Assembly (NCBI RefSeq): GCF_016595505.1
Contig: NZ_JAENIL010000044.1
Span: forward strand, 1-64,000
Direction of reading: 5' to 3'
Length of the DNA stretch: 64,000 bases
From: Pelagicoccus mobilis
Lineage (GTDB): Bacteria > Verrucomicrobiota > Verrucomicrobiia > Opitutales > Opitutaceae
The translations under genes and the position numbers were made by a program. Each line of letters begins with the position of its first letter. The stretch's first letter is position 1. A model generated the notes under the pieces. That model made no database searches. It saw only the letters and a list, made by a program, of their open reading frames with translations, and was not told the origin of the DNA. Of this stretch, positions 44,582-52,224 are shown piece by piece.

Positions 44582-45271
44582 GTGAGAGCGAAACTGATTG
44601 AGGAAGTTGTGGAAGCGATCGCTTCGTTGGAGCTGCCCCATCCGGTCCGGGTAGGAATCGATGGGGCGAGCGCTTCGGGTAAGACTCGATTCGCTGACGC
44701 TCTCGTGGAGCCGCTTGAAGCTCTTGGCAGGCACGTGATCCGGGCTTCGATCGACGGTTTTCATCACCCGCCGGAGGTGCGGTACCGCCAAGGTGAGGAT
44801 TCGGTGCAAGGGTATTTGGAAGACTCCTTCAACAAGGAGGCCGTGATCGAGCAGGTGCTCGGCCCTTTGGGGCCGTCCGGGAATCGCGAGTACAAGGAGT
44901 CGCTCTATGATTTCGTGAGCAGCAGCGCGACCGAGGCGGCGTTTGAGCAGGCCCAGCCCGATTCGATTCTAATCTTTGAAGGGGTGATGCTGTTTTGCGA
45001 CCAGCTAGGCGACTTTTTCGATTTCCGAATTTTCGTGGACGTGGACGAGGAGACTATTCTCGAACGCGCGGCGGCGCGGGATATCGATCGTCTTGGCGGT
45101 TTGGATACGTTGAAACGCAAATACCATGGTCGTTACCTGCCAGGACAGCGGCGCTATTTCGAGCTGTATCAGCCAAAGGCCAAATCGCATCTGGTGATCG
45201 ACAACCGTGATTTCGAAGCTCCGTTGGTCTTGCAGCGTAACCACCCGATAGTGCAGCCGGGCCGGGATTGA
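44582..45271 (+). CDS. Uridine kinase-like P-loop NTPase
   Basis: A 229-residue cytosolic kinase. Walker A is GIDGASASGKTRFADAL near residue 25, followed by VIRASIDGFHHPP (the usual SxDxFYxP of uridine/phosphoribulokinase-like enzymes), YLEDSFNKEAV, the Walker-B-like strand SILIFEGVMLF, and the lid ILERAAARDIDRLGG with KRKYHGRYLPGQRRYF. Substrate is probably a nucleoside or a pantothenate/sugar-like molecule; the pattern fits the uridine-kinase-like family found beside nucleoside genes, not canonical Udk. It starts at GTG 44582; longer in-frame starts would run into the divergent methyltransferase gene. It is convergent with the next gene (2 bases apart). Confidence 0.83.
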   Translation: MRAKLIEEVVEAIASLELPHPVRVGIDGASASGKTRFADALVEPLEALGRHVIRASIDGFHHPPEVRYRQGEDSVQGYLEDSFNKEAVIEQVLGPLGPSGNREYKESLYDFVSSSATEAAFEQAQPDSILIFEGVMLFCDQLGDFFDFRIFVDVDEETILERAAARDIDRLGGLDTLKRKYHGRYLPGQRRYFELYQPKAKSHLVIDNRDFEAPLVLQRNHPIVQPGRD

Positions 45272-45273
45272 GT

Positions 45274-45786
45274 CTACAAAGCCGGACTCGGTTCTTCGGA
45301 TTCGGCGGGAGCTTCTGCGCTCTTCAGTATCTTGTTTTCGATACGGCGGTAGTCTTTGGTGGCGGAAATCACTCTTGAAAGGCCGAAGAGGGCGAACATG
45401 TGGAATCCCACGGGGACCCAATCTTGGAACGCCAGAAAGATGAGGGCGTCGATCGCATATAGAATCATGCCGAAGATATAGAGGGAGAGGATCCGCTTTC
45501 TACCTGCGATGGCGAGGAGGGCGAATCCGCCGGCTATGGCAAGGCTCATGCCGAGGGCTATATACCTCACGAACTCGGGGGCGCCTTCGGCTACGGCGCC
45601 GTAGGCGAAGCCGTCGATGATGAGCGTGACGCCTAGACCGACGACGAAACTGAACTCGCCGCCAAAGGCGATGACGAGGGAGTTGATGACGGAAAGGGCG
45701 GCGATCCAATAGAACCAGGACGCGGATTTGTTGATAGCTGTTTGAGCTCCGGCGAGCTCGAGTTCATCGGCGGTCGGTTGAGGCAT
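45274..45786 (-). CDS. Hypothetical four-helix integral membrane protein
   Basis: A 170-residue protein with a polar N-terminus and about four membrane helices (WFYWIAALSVINSLVIAFGG; FVVGLGVTLIIDGFAYGAVA; YIALGMSLAIAGGFALLAIA; LYIFGMILYAIDALIFLAFQ), then an extra-membrane end with DYRRIENKIL and a Glu/Pro-rich tail. A similar short membrane-protein type occurs widely in Bacteroidota and Verrucomicrobiota without assigned function. It is convergent with the kinase-like gene and separated from pyc by ~410 bases containing an inverted-repeat element. Confidence 0.78.
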   Translation of the reverse strand: MPQPTADELELAGAQTAINKSASWFYWIAALSVINSLVIAFGGEFSFVVGLGVTLIIDGFAYGAVAEGAPEFVRYIALGMSLAIAGGFALLAIAGRKRILSLYIFGMILYAIDALIFLAFQDWVPVGFHMFALFGLSRVISATKDYRRIENKILKSAEAPAESEEPSPAL

Positions 45787-45846
45787 AGGGTGGGATTTTT
45801 TGAGGGCTTAAAACAAGAGGATGTTCTGGGGATATCGAATATTCAT

Positions 45847-46010
45847 GAGACTGTCCAATACCTCCCGTTTCTTCGCGTACTCGCACCTTTCGGCTCCAGA
45901 TTTCATTTCCTCATTTCGATATACCCTCCGGGTATACCTCAAATCGAAAGCCGAAATATGGAACTCGAATTGTACTTCGTACACTCGGAAGCAATTTATT
46001 GGACAGTCTC
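45847..46010. repeat. 164-bp inverted-repeat element upstream of pyc
   Basis: Perfect 14-base terminal inverted repeats GAGACTGTCCAATA (45847-45860) and TATTGGACAGTCTC (45997-46010). In the exact middle is a second perfect inverted repeat ATACCC-TCC-GGGTAT (45921-45935), flanked by TTTCGAT and ATCGAAA. Between these the arms show only scattered complementarity. No obvious target-site duplication. It lies in the gap between a membrane-protein gene and pyc. Confidence 0.7.
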
Positions 46011-46198
46011 TTGGAGAGATCAACACGTAATGCTTCGCTCAGCGGCGTGTATTGGAGATCTGGGTTCGATATGAATAGATCAAACTGTTTGCACTAAAAA
46101 GTTGAGGAATAGCAGTCATTAGTTTTGCTGGTTTCCGAATAGGTTTCCTAGCGCCCCCATGGGATTCCTGTGAGCTACAACCCCCCTACAAATATATT

Positions 46199-49100
46199 GT
46201 GAAAAAAATCCTCGTCGCCAACCGCAGTGAGATTGCGGTCCGTATCTTTCGATCTGCAACTGAACTTGGTCTTCGCACCGTCGCCATCTATTCCCAGGAG
46301 GACCGATTTGGGGTCCATCGTTTTAAGGCGGACGAGGCCTATCAAGTGGGGAAGGGGAAAGGTCCGGTGGCGGCTTACCTCGATATCGAATCGATCATTG
46401 CGGTCGCCAAGGACGCAGGCGTAGATGCGATTCATCCGGGCTACGGTTTCCTTTCCGAAAACCCGACTTTTGCCCGGGCCTGTCGCGATGCGGGGATCAT
46501 CTTCATCGGTCCCGACGCGGAACTGATCGACAAGATGGGAGACAAGGTGGCGGCTCGCCAGGCGGCGGATGCAGCGAAGGTGCCGACGTTGCCGGGTACG
46601 CAGGACGCGATATCGGATCCGAAGCAAGCGGTTAAGTTGGCGAAGAAGATTGGCTTCCCGCTGATCATCAAGGCGGCCTTTGGCGGCGGCGGCCGTGGGA
46701 TGCGGGTGGTCAAGCAGGAGAAGAATTTGGTGCCGCTTCTGGAGGAGGCGCAAAACGAGGCTCAGATCGCTTTTGGCAACAACGCTGTTTTCCTGGAGCG
46801 TTATATCGAGCGGGCGAAACATATCGAAGTGCAGATACTGGGCGATCGCCATGGAAATGTCGTGCACCTGCATGAGCGGGATTGCTCGGTGCAACGTCGT
46901 CACCAAAAGGTTGTAGAGATTGCTCCTTCTGTCGGGCTAAAGGAAGAGATGCGGGTGGAGCTTTGCGAATCGGCTGCCCGCTTGGCTAAGGAGATCGGTT
47001 ACAACAACGCGGGCACTGTCGAGTATCTCTACGATTGCGATACGGACGATTGGTTCTTTATCGAGATGAACCCACGTATCCAGGTGGAGCATACTGTTAC
47101 GGAGCTTATTACTAATATCGACATCGTACGTTCGCAGATCTTGGTGGCTCAGGGAAAAACGCTGCACGGGAAGGATATTCACATCCCTGCTCAGGACGAG
47201 GTGCCGCGTAACGGCTTTGCCATTCAAAGCCGTATTACCACTGAGGATCCGGCGAACGGGTTTACGCCGGACTACGGTCGCATCGTAAATTATCGTTCGG
47301 CTGCGGGCTTTGGTGTGCGTCTGGACGGAGCAATGGGCGATACGGGAGCGGTCATCACTCCATATTTCGATTCGCTTCTCGTGAAGGTGACCACTTTTGG
47401 TTCGAGCTTTTCGAGCGCGATCAACCGTATGGATCGCGCGTTGCGGGAATTCCGTATCCGCGGAGTTAAGACGAATATTCCGTTTATCGAAAACGTCATT
47501 CACCATGATGCTTTCCAGGCAGGGCAGGCGACGACGACGATGATCGACACCTCTCCTGAGCTTTTCATTTTTAAGCCAAGGCGGGATCGTGCCAACAAGC
47601 TGCTATCCTATTTGGGGGAAACGATCGTAAATGGAAACGAGCAAGTGAAGGGGCGTCCGGTGCCGAGCATGCAGCTGCCGGTGTTGGTTCCGGAGTTCGA
47701 GCCAGGGGGCAAGGTCCCTGCTGGGACGCGTGATCGTTTGTTGAAGGACGGGGCGGATGCGTTCTCCAAGTGGATGCTAAAGCAGAAGCGTCTTCTGGTG
47801 ACGGATACGACGTTTCGTGATGCCCACCAGTCCTTGTTCGCTGCCCGTATGCGGAGTTACGACATGTTGACCTGCGCGGAAGCGGTGGCTCAGCGACTGC
47901 CAAACATGTTCTCGCTAGAGATGTGGGGCGGGGCGACTTACGATACTTCGATGCGGTTCTTGAAAGAGTGTCCGTACGAGCGGCTAAGAGCGTTTCGTGA
48001 GAAGACGCCGAATGTACTCTTTCAGATGCTGTTGCGCGGGGCGAATGCGGTCGGGTATTCGAACTACCCAGACAACGTGGTGTCTGGATTCGTTAAGCAT
48101 GCGGCGGAAGCGGGTATGGACTTGTTCCGTGTATTCGATTCGTTGAACTATCTTCCGAACCTGAAGGTGGCGATGGAGGCGGTGCGTAAAACGCATGCAC
48201 TTTGCGAGGGTACGATTTGCTATACGGGCGACATCAATGATCCGAAACGCGACAAGTATTCGCTGAAGTACTACGTTGATCTCGCCAAGGAAATCGAAAA
48301 GATGGGAGCCCATATTCTTGCGATCAAGGACATGGCGGGACTGTGCAAGCCGTTTGCGGTGACCAAGCTCGTGAAGGCGCTCAAGGCGGAGATAGGGATC
48401 CCTATCCACTTCCACACGCACGATTCTTCTGGAATCGCCTCGGCGTCGATCATCAAGGCGGCGGAAGCGGGAGTGGATGTGGTTGATCTGGCTGTTTCGT
48501 CGATGTCGGGTCTGACTTCGCAAGCCAATTTGAATTCGATTGTGGCGGCTTTGCGTGACTCACCACGTGATACGAAGCTGGACCTGAAGGCCTTGAACGA
48601 GCTCTCCATTTATTGGGAAGCGATTCGCCAATTCTACGAGCCGTTTGATACCGGTCCGAAGTTTGGATCGGCGGAGGTTTACGAGCACGAGATGCCGGGG
48701 GGGCAGTACACTAATTTACGTGAGCAGGCTTTTTCGCTTGGGCTGGGTAGTCATTGGCCGGAAGTCGTGAAAACTTATGAGGAAGTGAATTTGCTTCTCG
48801 GCGATATCGTGAAGGTGACGCCTTCTTCCAAGTGTGTTGGCGATCTCGCAATCTTCTTGGTGACGCGTGGTATCAAGCCGGCGGATATTTTCAACCTGGA
48901 GCCGGGCTCTTCTTTCCCCGCGTCGATCGTGGACATGCTATCGGGAGGCTTGGGGCAGCCTAAGGGCGGTTGGCCGAAGAAGCTGCAGAAGATCGTGCTG
49001 GGGGATGTCAAGCCGCGGCGTGGTCGCCCGGGATCGTACGCGAAGAAGATTGATCTTTCCGAGCAGAGAAAGTCGCTTTCCAAGATGTTGGGACGTCTTG

Positions 49101-49633
49101 CGACCGAGGACGATCTCTTCCGCCACTTGATGTACCCGGATGTCTTCAAGCAGTATCTGTCGTTCCACGCTCAGTATGGGGATGTATCCGTTTTGCCGAC
49201 ACCCGCATTCTTCTATGGGCTGAAGCCGAACGAGGAAGTCGCGGTGCAGATCGAGAAGGGGAAGGTTCTATACATCAAGCTCATCAATGTGGGCGAGCCG
49301 AACGAGGATGGCTACCGCCACATCACCTTCGAACTCAACGGGCGCGCTCGCGACATTTCGATCCTCGACCAGTCGATCCAGGCCGATTCCACGCCGAGAG
49401 AATTGGCGGAAGCTGGAAACGACATGCAGGTCGGAGCTCCGATTCCGGGCATGGTTTGCAGTATCGCGACTTCGGTTGGGACCAAGGTGAAGAAAGGTGA
49501 TAAGCTATTGATCATCGAGGCGATGAAGATGCAGACCACGGTCTATGCTCCGACGGACGGAACGGTTGACCGGATCCCCGTAGGCGTTGGTGACAGCGTG
49601 GATGTTAAGGAATTGATGGTGGTGTTGAGGTAG
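46199..49633 (+). CDS. pyc: Pyruvate carboxylase
   Basis: Carboxylates pyruvate to oxaloacetate (anaplerosis, gluconeogenesis) using ATP, bicarbonate and covalently bound biotin; cytosolic homotetramer in the family. The single 1,144-residue chain has all domains. Biotin carboxylase spans ~1-450 (KKILVANRSEIAVRIFR; AFGGGGRGMRVV; EMNPRIQVEHTVTE), carboxyltransferase ~520-800 (TDTTFRDAHQSLFAARMR; EMWGGATYD; HFHTHDSSG with metal histidines), then the allosteric linker, and the biotinyl domain with Lys1110 in IEAMKMQT. It starts at GTG 46199; the conserved VANRSEIA lies right behind it. An inverted-repeat element lies ~190 bases upstream and a short palindrome follows the gene. Confidence 0.96.
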   Translation: MKKILVANRSEIAVRIFRSATELGLRTVAIYSQEDRFGVHRFKADEAYQVGKGKGPVAAYLDIESIIAVAKDAGVDAIHPGYGFLSENPTFARACRDAGIIFIGPDAELIDKMGDKVAARQAADAAKVPTLPGTQDAISDPKQAVKLAKKIGFPLIIKAAFGGGGRGMRVVKQEKNLVPLLEEAQNEAQIAFGNNAVFLERYIERAKHIEVQILGDRHGNVVHLHERDCSVQRRHQKVVEIAPSVGLKEEMRVELCESAARLAKEIGYNNAGTVEYLYDCDTDDWFFIEMNPRIQVEHTVTELITNIDIVRSQILVAQGKTLHGKDIHIPAQDEVPRNGFAIQSRITTEDPANGFTPDYGRIVNYRSAAGFGVRLDGAMGDTGAVITPYFDSLLVKVTTFGSSFSSAINRMDRALREFRIRGVKTNIPFIENVIHHDAFQAGQATTTMIDTSPELFIFKPRRDRANKLLSYLGETIVNGNEQVKGRPVPSMQLPVLVPEFEPGGKVPAGTRDRLLKDGADAFSKWMLKQKRLLVTDTTFRDAHQSLFAARMRSYDMLTCAEAVAQRLPNMFSLEMWGGATYDTSMRFLKECPYERLRAFREKTPNVLFQMLLRGANAVGYSNYPDNVVSGFVKHAAEAGMDLFRVFDSLNYLPNLKVAMEAVRKTHALCEGTICYTGDINDPKRDKYSLKYYVDLAKEIEKMGAHILAIKDMAGLCKPFAVTKLVKALKAEIGIPIHFHTHDSSGIASASIIKAAEAGVDVVDLAVSSMSGLTSQANLNSIVAALRDSPRDTKLDLKALNELSIYWEAIRQFYEPFDTGPKFGSAEVYEHEMPGGQYTNLREQAFSLGLGSHWPEVVKTYEEVNLLLGDIVKVTPSSKCVGDLAIFLVTRGIKPADIFNLEPGSSFPASIVDMLSGGLGQPKGGWPKKLQKIVLGDVKPRRGRPGSYAKKIDLSEQRKSLSKMLGRLATEDDLFRHLMYPDVFKQYLSFHAQYGDVSVLPTPAFFYGLKPNEEVAVQIEKGKVLYIKLINVGEPNEDGYRHITFELNGRARDISILDQSIQADSTPRELAEAGNDMQVGAPIPGMVCSIATSVGTKVKKGDKLLIIEAMKMQTTVYAPTDGTVDRIPVGVGDSVDVKELMVVLR

Positions 49634-49681
49634 CGGACTGGGGCAGGTTGCGTCGCGTGCACTCGTGGCCCTGTTCTGAGA

Positions 49682-49711
49682 ATGGCCGTCGGGGACGACG
49701 GCCGCTACCTG
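49682..49711. repeat. Short palindrome downstream of pyc (module D core)
   Basis: GGCCGTC-GGGGAC-GACGGCC followed by GCTACCTG. It matches the outer parts of repeat module D but lacks the inner GCCTTCGCG..GGCGAGGCG insert; a similar short form is at ~56.21 kb. Confidence 0.7.
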
Positions 49712-49802
49712 TTTAAGAATGTCGATGGATGTGGAAGCATATCCATCTTTCTTTTGAGCTTCGTCTTCGACAAGCGGGGCCGGTCGCGAGATTGTATCCT
49801 GT

Positions 49803-50936
49803 ATGGATCATCTCAACATTAAGGATTTTGGCGCGAAGGGGAATGGTCGGCATGATGATACGCCGGCTTTGATCGAAGCGATGAAGGCGGCTCGCGAAGG
49901 AGTGGGCGTGGTCTACTTCCCTCCAGGTGAGTACATGATCCATCCGGTCAAGGTGCCGAGCCACATCATGCTGCGTGGCGATTCGTGTTGGTCCTACGAG
50001 AATAAGGATGGGCGTGATCCTGAGTTTGAGGGGCGCACGACGCTGGCTGCCCTTTCCGGAGCTGGACGAGCCTTGTTGGATCTTGGGAATGAGCGAGGTA
50101 TTCGGGTGATTGGGCTGACGCTCGATGGTCGGAATCAAGGGACTGGCTTGCACGGACTCTATGCGCGGCATAGCGATTGCGAGCAGCACAACGTGATTGA
50201 GGATTGTCGTATCAACCACTTTTCCGGTTCGGGCATTCGCTTTGAGCGTTCGTGGGTGTTCGCGGTGCGTCGCTGTCTGATCATGTTCAACGGCGAGCAT
50301 GGGGTGGATGCGACAGGCGGTTATGACGGCTGGATTATTGATTGCCAGTTGACGGCCAATAAGGGGGCAGGATTGTTTGCCCGGGGCGAACCTGCCGATG
50401 GGATGAGCGAGGAAGAGGTCAAGGATCTCAAGTTTTTCGGTACAGCGTCTATCATGGTGACTGCGAACCGAGTTGAATGGAACCGGGAAGGTGGCATTTT
50501 GCTGAAGGGGTCAAACTCTATGCAGATAACCGGGTGTTCCATCGATCACAACTTTGGTCCTGGAATCGCTTTGCGTAATTGTACGTCGAATACTATTACG
50601 GGGTGCAAGGTGCGTAGCAATGGCGTGGATCGTGAAGGGGACGATAGTGTGCAGATTATTGTTCAGGACAGTGTCGGAACGGCGATCACTGGCAATACGA
50701 TTTGGGGGTGGTACGATCGCAAGGAGTGGGACTTTGGTACGCCGTATCCATATTTTGGAATCGTCGCTAAAAACCTCAAGGGCTGCGTTATCTCCTCGAA
50801 TGCGATGTATCACAGCTCCAGCAAGGAAGGCGTGCGCGACGATGGGGGCCACCAAGAGTCGGTGATCGCTCAAAACGCTTACGTGAAACCAGTGCTCGAA
50901 ATGCAAGCAGGTGGTGGTTTTAGGCTAGTAAAATAA
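49803..50936 (+). CDS. Right-handed parallel beta-helix protein (pectate-lyase-3-like)
   Basis: A 377-residue protein beginning LNIKDFGAKGNGRHDDTPAL, the typical start of pectate_lyase_3/GH28-like beta-helix proteins (xxVkDFGAkGDGxtDDT), followed by FPPGEYMI. Repeated coils follow, recognisable by NVIEDCRI, ITGCSIDHN, NTITGCKVRSNG and ITGNTIWGW. No signal peptide is visible, so it may be cytosolic, or the start may be misplaced. Substrate (pectin-like or other polysaccharide) and whether it is lyase, hydrolase or binding protein cannot be decided. Three Asp residues typical of GH28 were not identified. Confidence 0.83.
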   Translation: MDHLNIKDFGAKGNGRHDDTPALIEAMKAAREGVGVVYFPPGEYMIHPVKVPSHIMLRGDSCWSYENKDGRDPEFEGRTTLAALSGAGRALLDLGNERGIRVIGLTLDGRNQGTGLHGLYARHSDCEQHNVIEDCRINHFSGSGIRFERSWVFAVRRCLIMFNGEHGVDATGGYDGWIIDCQLTANKGAGLFARGEPADGMSEEEVKDLKFFGTASIMVTANRVEWNREGGILLKGSNSMQITGCSIDHNFGPGIALRNCTSNTITGCKVRSNGVDREGDDSVQIIVQDSVGTAITGNTIWGWYDRKEWDFGTPYPYFGIVAKNLKGCVISSNAMYHSSSKEGVRDDGGHQESVIAQNAYVKPVLEMQAGGGFRLVK

Positions 50937-51242
50937 GGTCTTACACTGAGTTGATGTTTTGTAAAAAATGGCTCTAGTCACTCTTATGGAGCGAGCTAGC
51001 GTAGAGCTGCCTAGGTGTGGTTCTAACTGGAAAGGGTGTAAAATCAGTAGAAAACCTCTGATTTGTTGTGATTTGGAATCGATGTTTTGGATACGTTTTT
51101 TCGTTCTTCTTCAAGAGGTTAGGGTGACGGACGGGTTACGGAGTGGTGTCGGTTGGGTAACGCGAGCTTGAACTTTTTGTAAATCTCGTTCTATAGTTTG
51201 TGCACTCGGACGGATGTCTGAGTACCTATCAAACACAATACT
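50937..51242. other. Intergenic region, nothing recognised
   Basis: About 305 bases between the beta-helix gene and a tiny open frame. A/T-rich patches, no hairpin terminator, no match to the repeat modules found further downstream. Confidence 0.5.
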
Positions 51243-51344
51243 ATGGCAAGAATCGTTGAAAAATGGTACCGAAACGAGCTGGTCCTTTGGGCGGCTCTGA
51301 TGGTTGCAGTAGCGGGAATTATCATCGCTAGCTTATTCCAATAG
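51243..51344 (+). CDS. Possible 33-residue single-span membrane peptide
   Basis: Open frame MARIVEKWYRNELVLWAALM followed by VAVAGIIIASLFQ: a basic amphipathic start and a hydrophobic helix, directly followed by a strong hairpin terminator. There is no clear Shine-Dalgarno. The terminator and the protein-like composition support a real small gene. Function unknown. Confidence 0.42.
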   Translation: MARIVEKWYRNELVLWAALMVAVAGIIIASLFQ

Positions 51345-51371
51345 AGAATTTACGAATCTCTTTGCTTTGAG

Positions 51372-51409
51372 GGCGCGGGTCGTTATCGGCCTGCGCCTTT
51401 TCCTTTTTT
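51372..51409 (+). terminator. Terminator after the 33-codon frame
   Basis: GGCGCGGG / CCTGCGCC stem around CGTTATCGG, followed by TTTTCCTTTTTTG. Confidence 0.8.
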
Positions 51410-51544
51410 GAGGGAACGGGAAGATTGGTTGTTTTTGAGTGTAGTTGGAGGGAGAATACGTTGTTGGGGGGGTGAACCACCGATGCCACTGATTTGCACC
51501 GATGGTATTCAGGGACGATTGGTCAAGCGCTTGTGGTGTTATTA

Positions 51545-52215
51545 ATTTCTGTTTTTTTAACCACGAAGTGCACGAAGGACGCGAAGTGATCCTGTAGTGT
51601 TTTTGAGGGGCACTGATGGTGCCGATCTGCACTGATGTGTGTGTGTGGGTATCGGTGAGTATCGGTGTAATCGGTGGTTGGATACTGGTGTTGTGGATGA
51701 TGGGTGGAGATTGGGGCTCTGCGGCACGCCGGCGAGCGGCGGCCCTACAGGAGGACGTATGTGGCCATCGGGGACCCGCCTTTGCGATAAGCTTCGGCGA
51801 GGCGAGCAATGGTCGCTACCTGAAATGCAAACGGCGGTCTTTGTGAGACCGCCGTTTTGATTACCTATGAGATGTTACTCTAAACTATGTACCTAGAAAC
51901 TGTTTGTTTTGGAAATTAGTTTTGTGAGTCTGTGTGTTTTTGAATCTGGATACACTGTATCACGAGGTGGGGAATTTGGATATAGGACTTTGGGCTTACG
52001 TTGGGTGGCAGGGGGCGAGATGATGGGTTGTGTTCTTTTTGACCACGGAGTGCACGGAGAACGCGGAGGGATCTTGCAGTGGGTGATTCTCGAATCTGTG
52101 TTGGGAGTGCAAGGTTTCGGGTTTCGGGGGGCTGGTGGGCTCTGCGGCTCGCCGGCGAGCGGCGGCCCTACAGGGGGTGCGTTTGTGACCATCGGGGACG
52201 ATGGGGGCTAACTGA
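51545..52215. repeat. Mosaic intergenic repeat array 1
   Basis: Ordered modules: A (TTTTTTAACCACGAAGTGCA..., ~51553-51600), B (inverted-repeat CACTGAT/ATCGGTG words, ~51607-51690), C (CTCTGCGGCACGCCGGCGAG..., ~51716-51755), D (GGGGACCCGCCTTTGCGATA..., ~51762-51828), E (hairpin GGCGGTCT-TTGTG-AGACCGCC, ~51833-51855), F (~130 bases to ~52005 ending ATATAGGACTTTGGGCTTAC). A second A, C and truncated D follow to 52213. Open frames here are repeat-derived and not genes. Confidence 0.85.
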
Positions 52216-52224
52216 AATTTTTTG

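Noticed and set aside
51561-51846. Small open frames in the mosaic repeats, both strands
   Set aside because: They recur with the repeat modules in several frames and both strands, without start signals; typical spurious products of the AACCACGAAG-type repeat.
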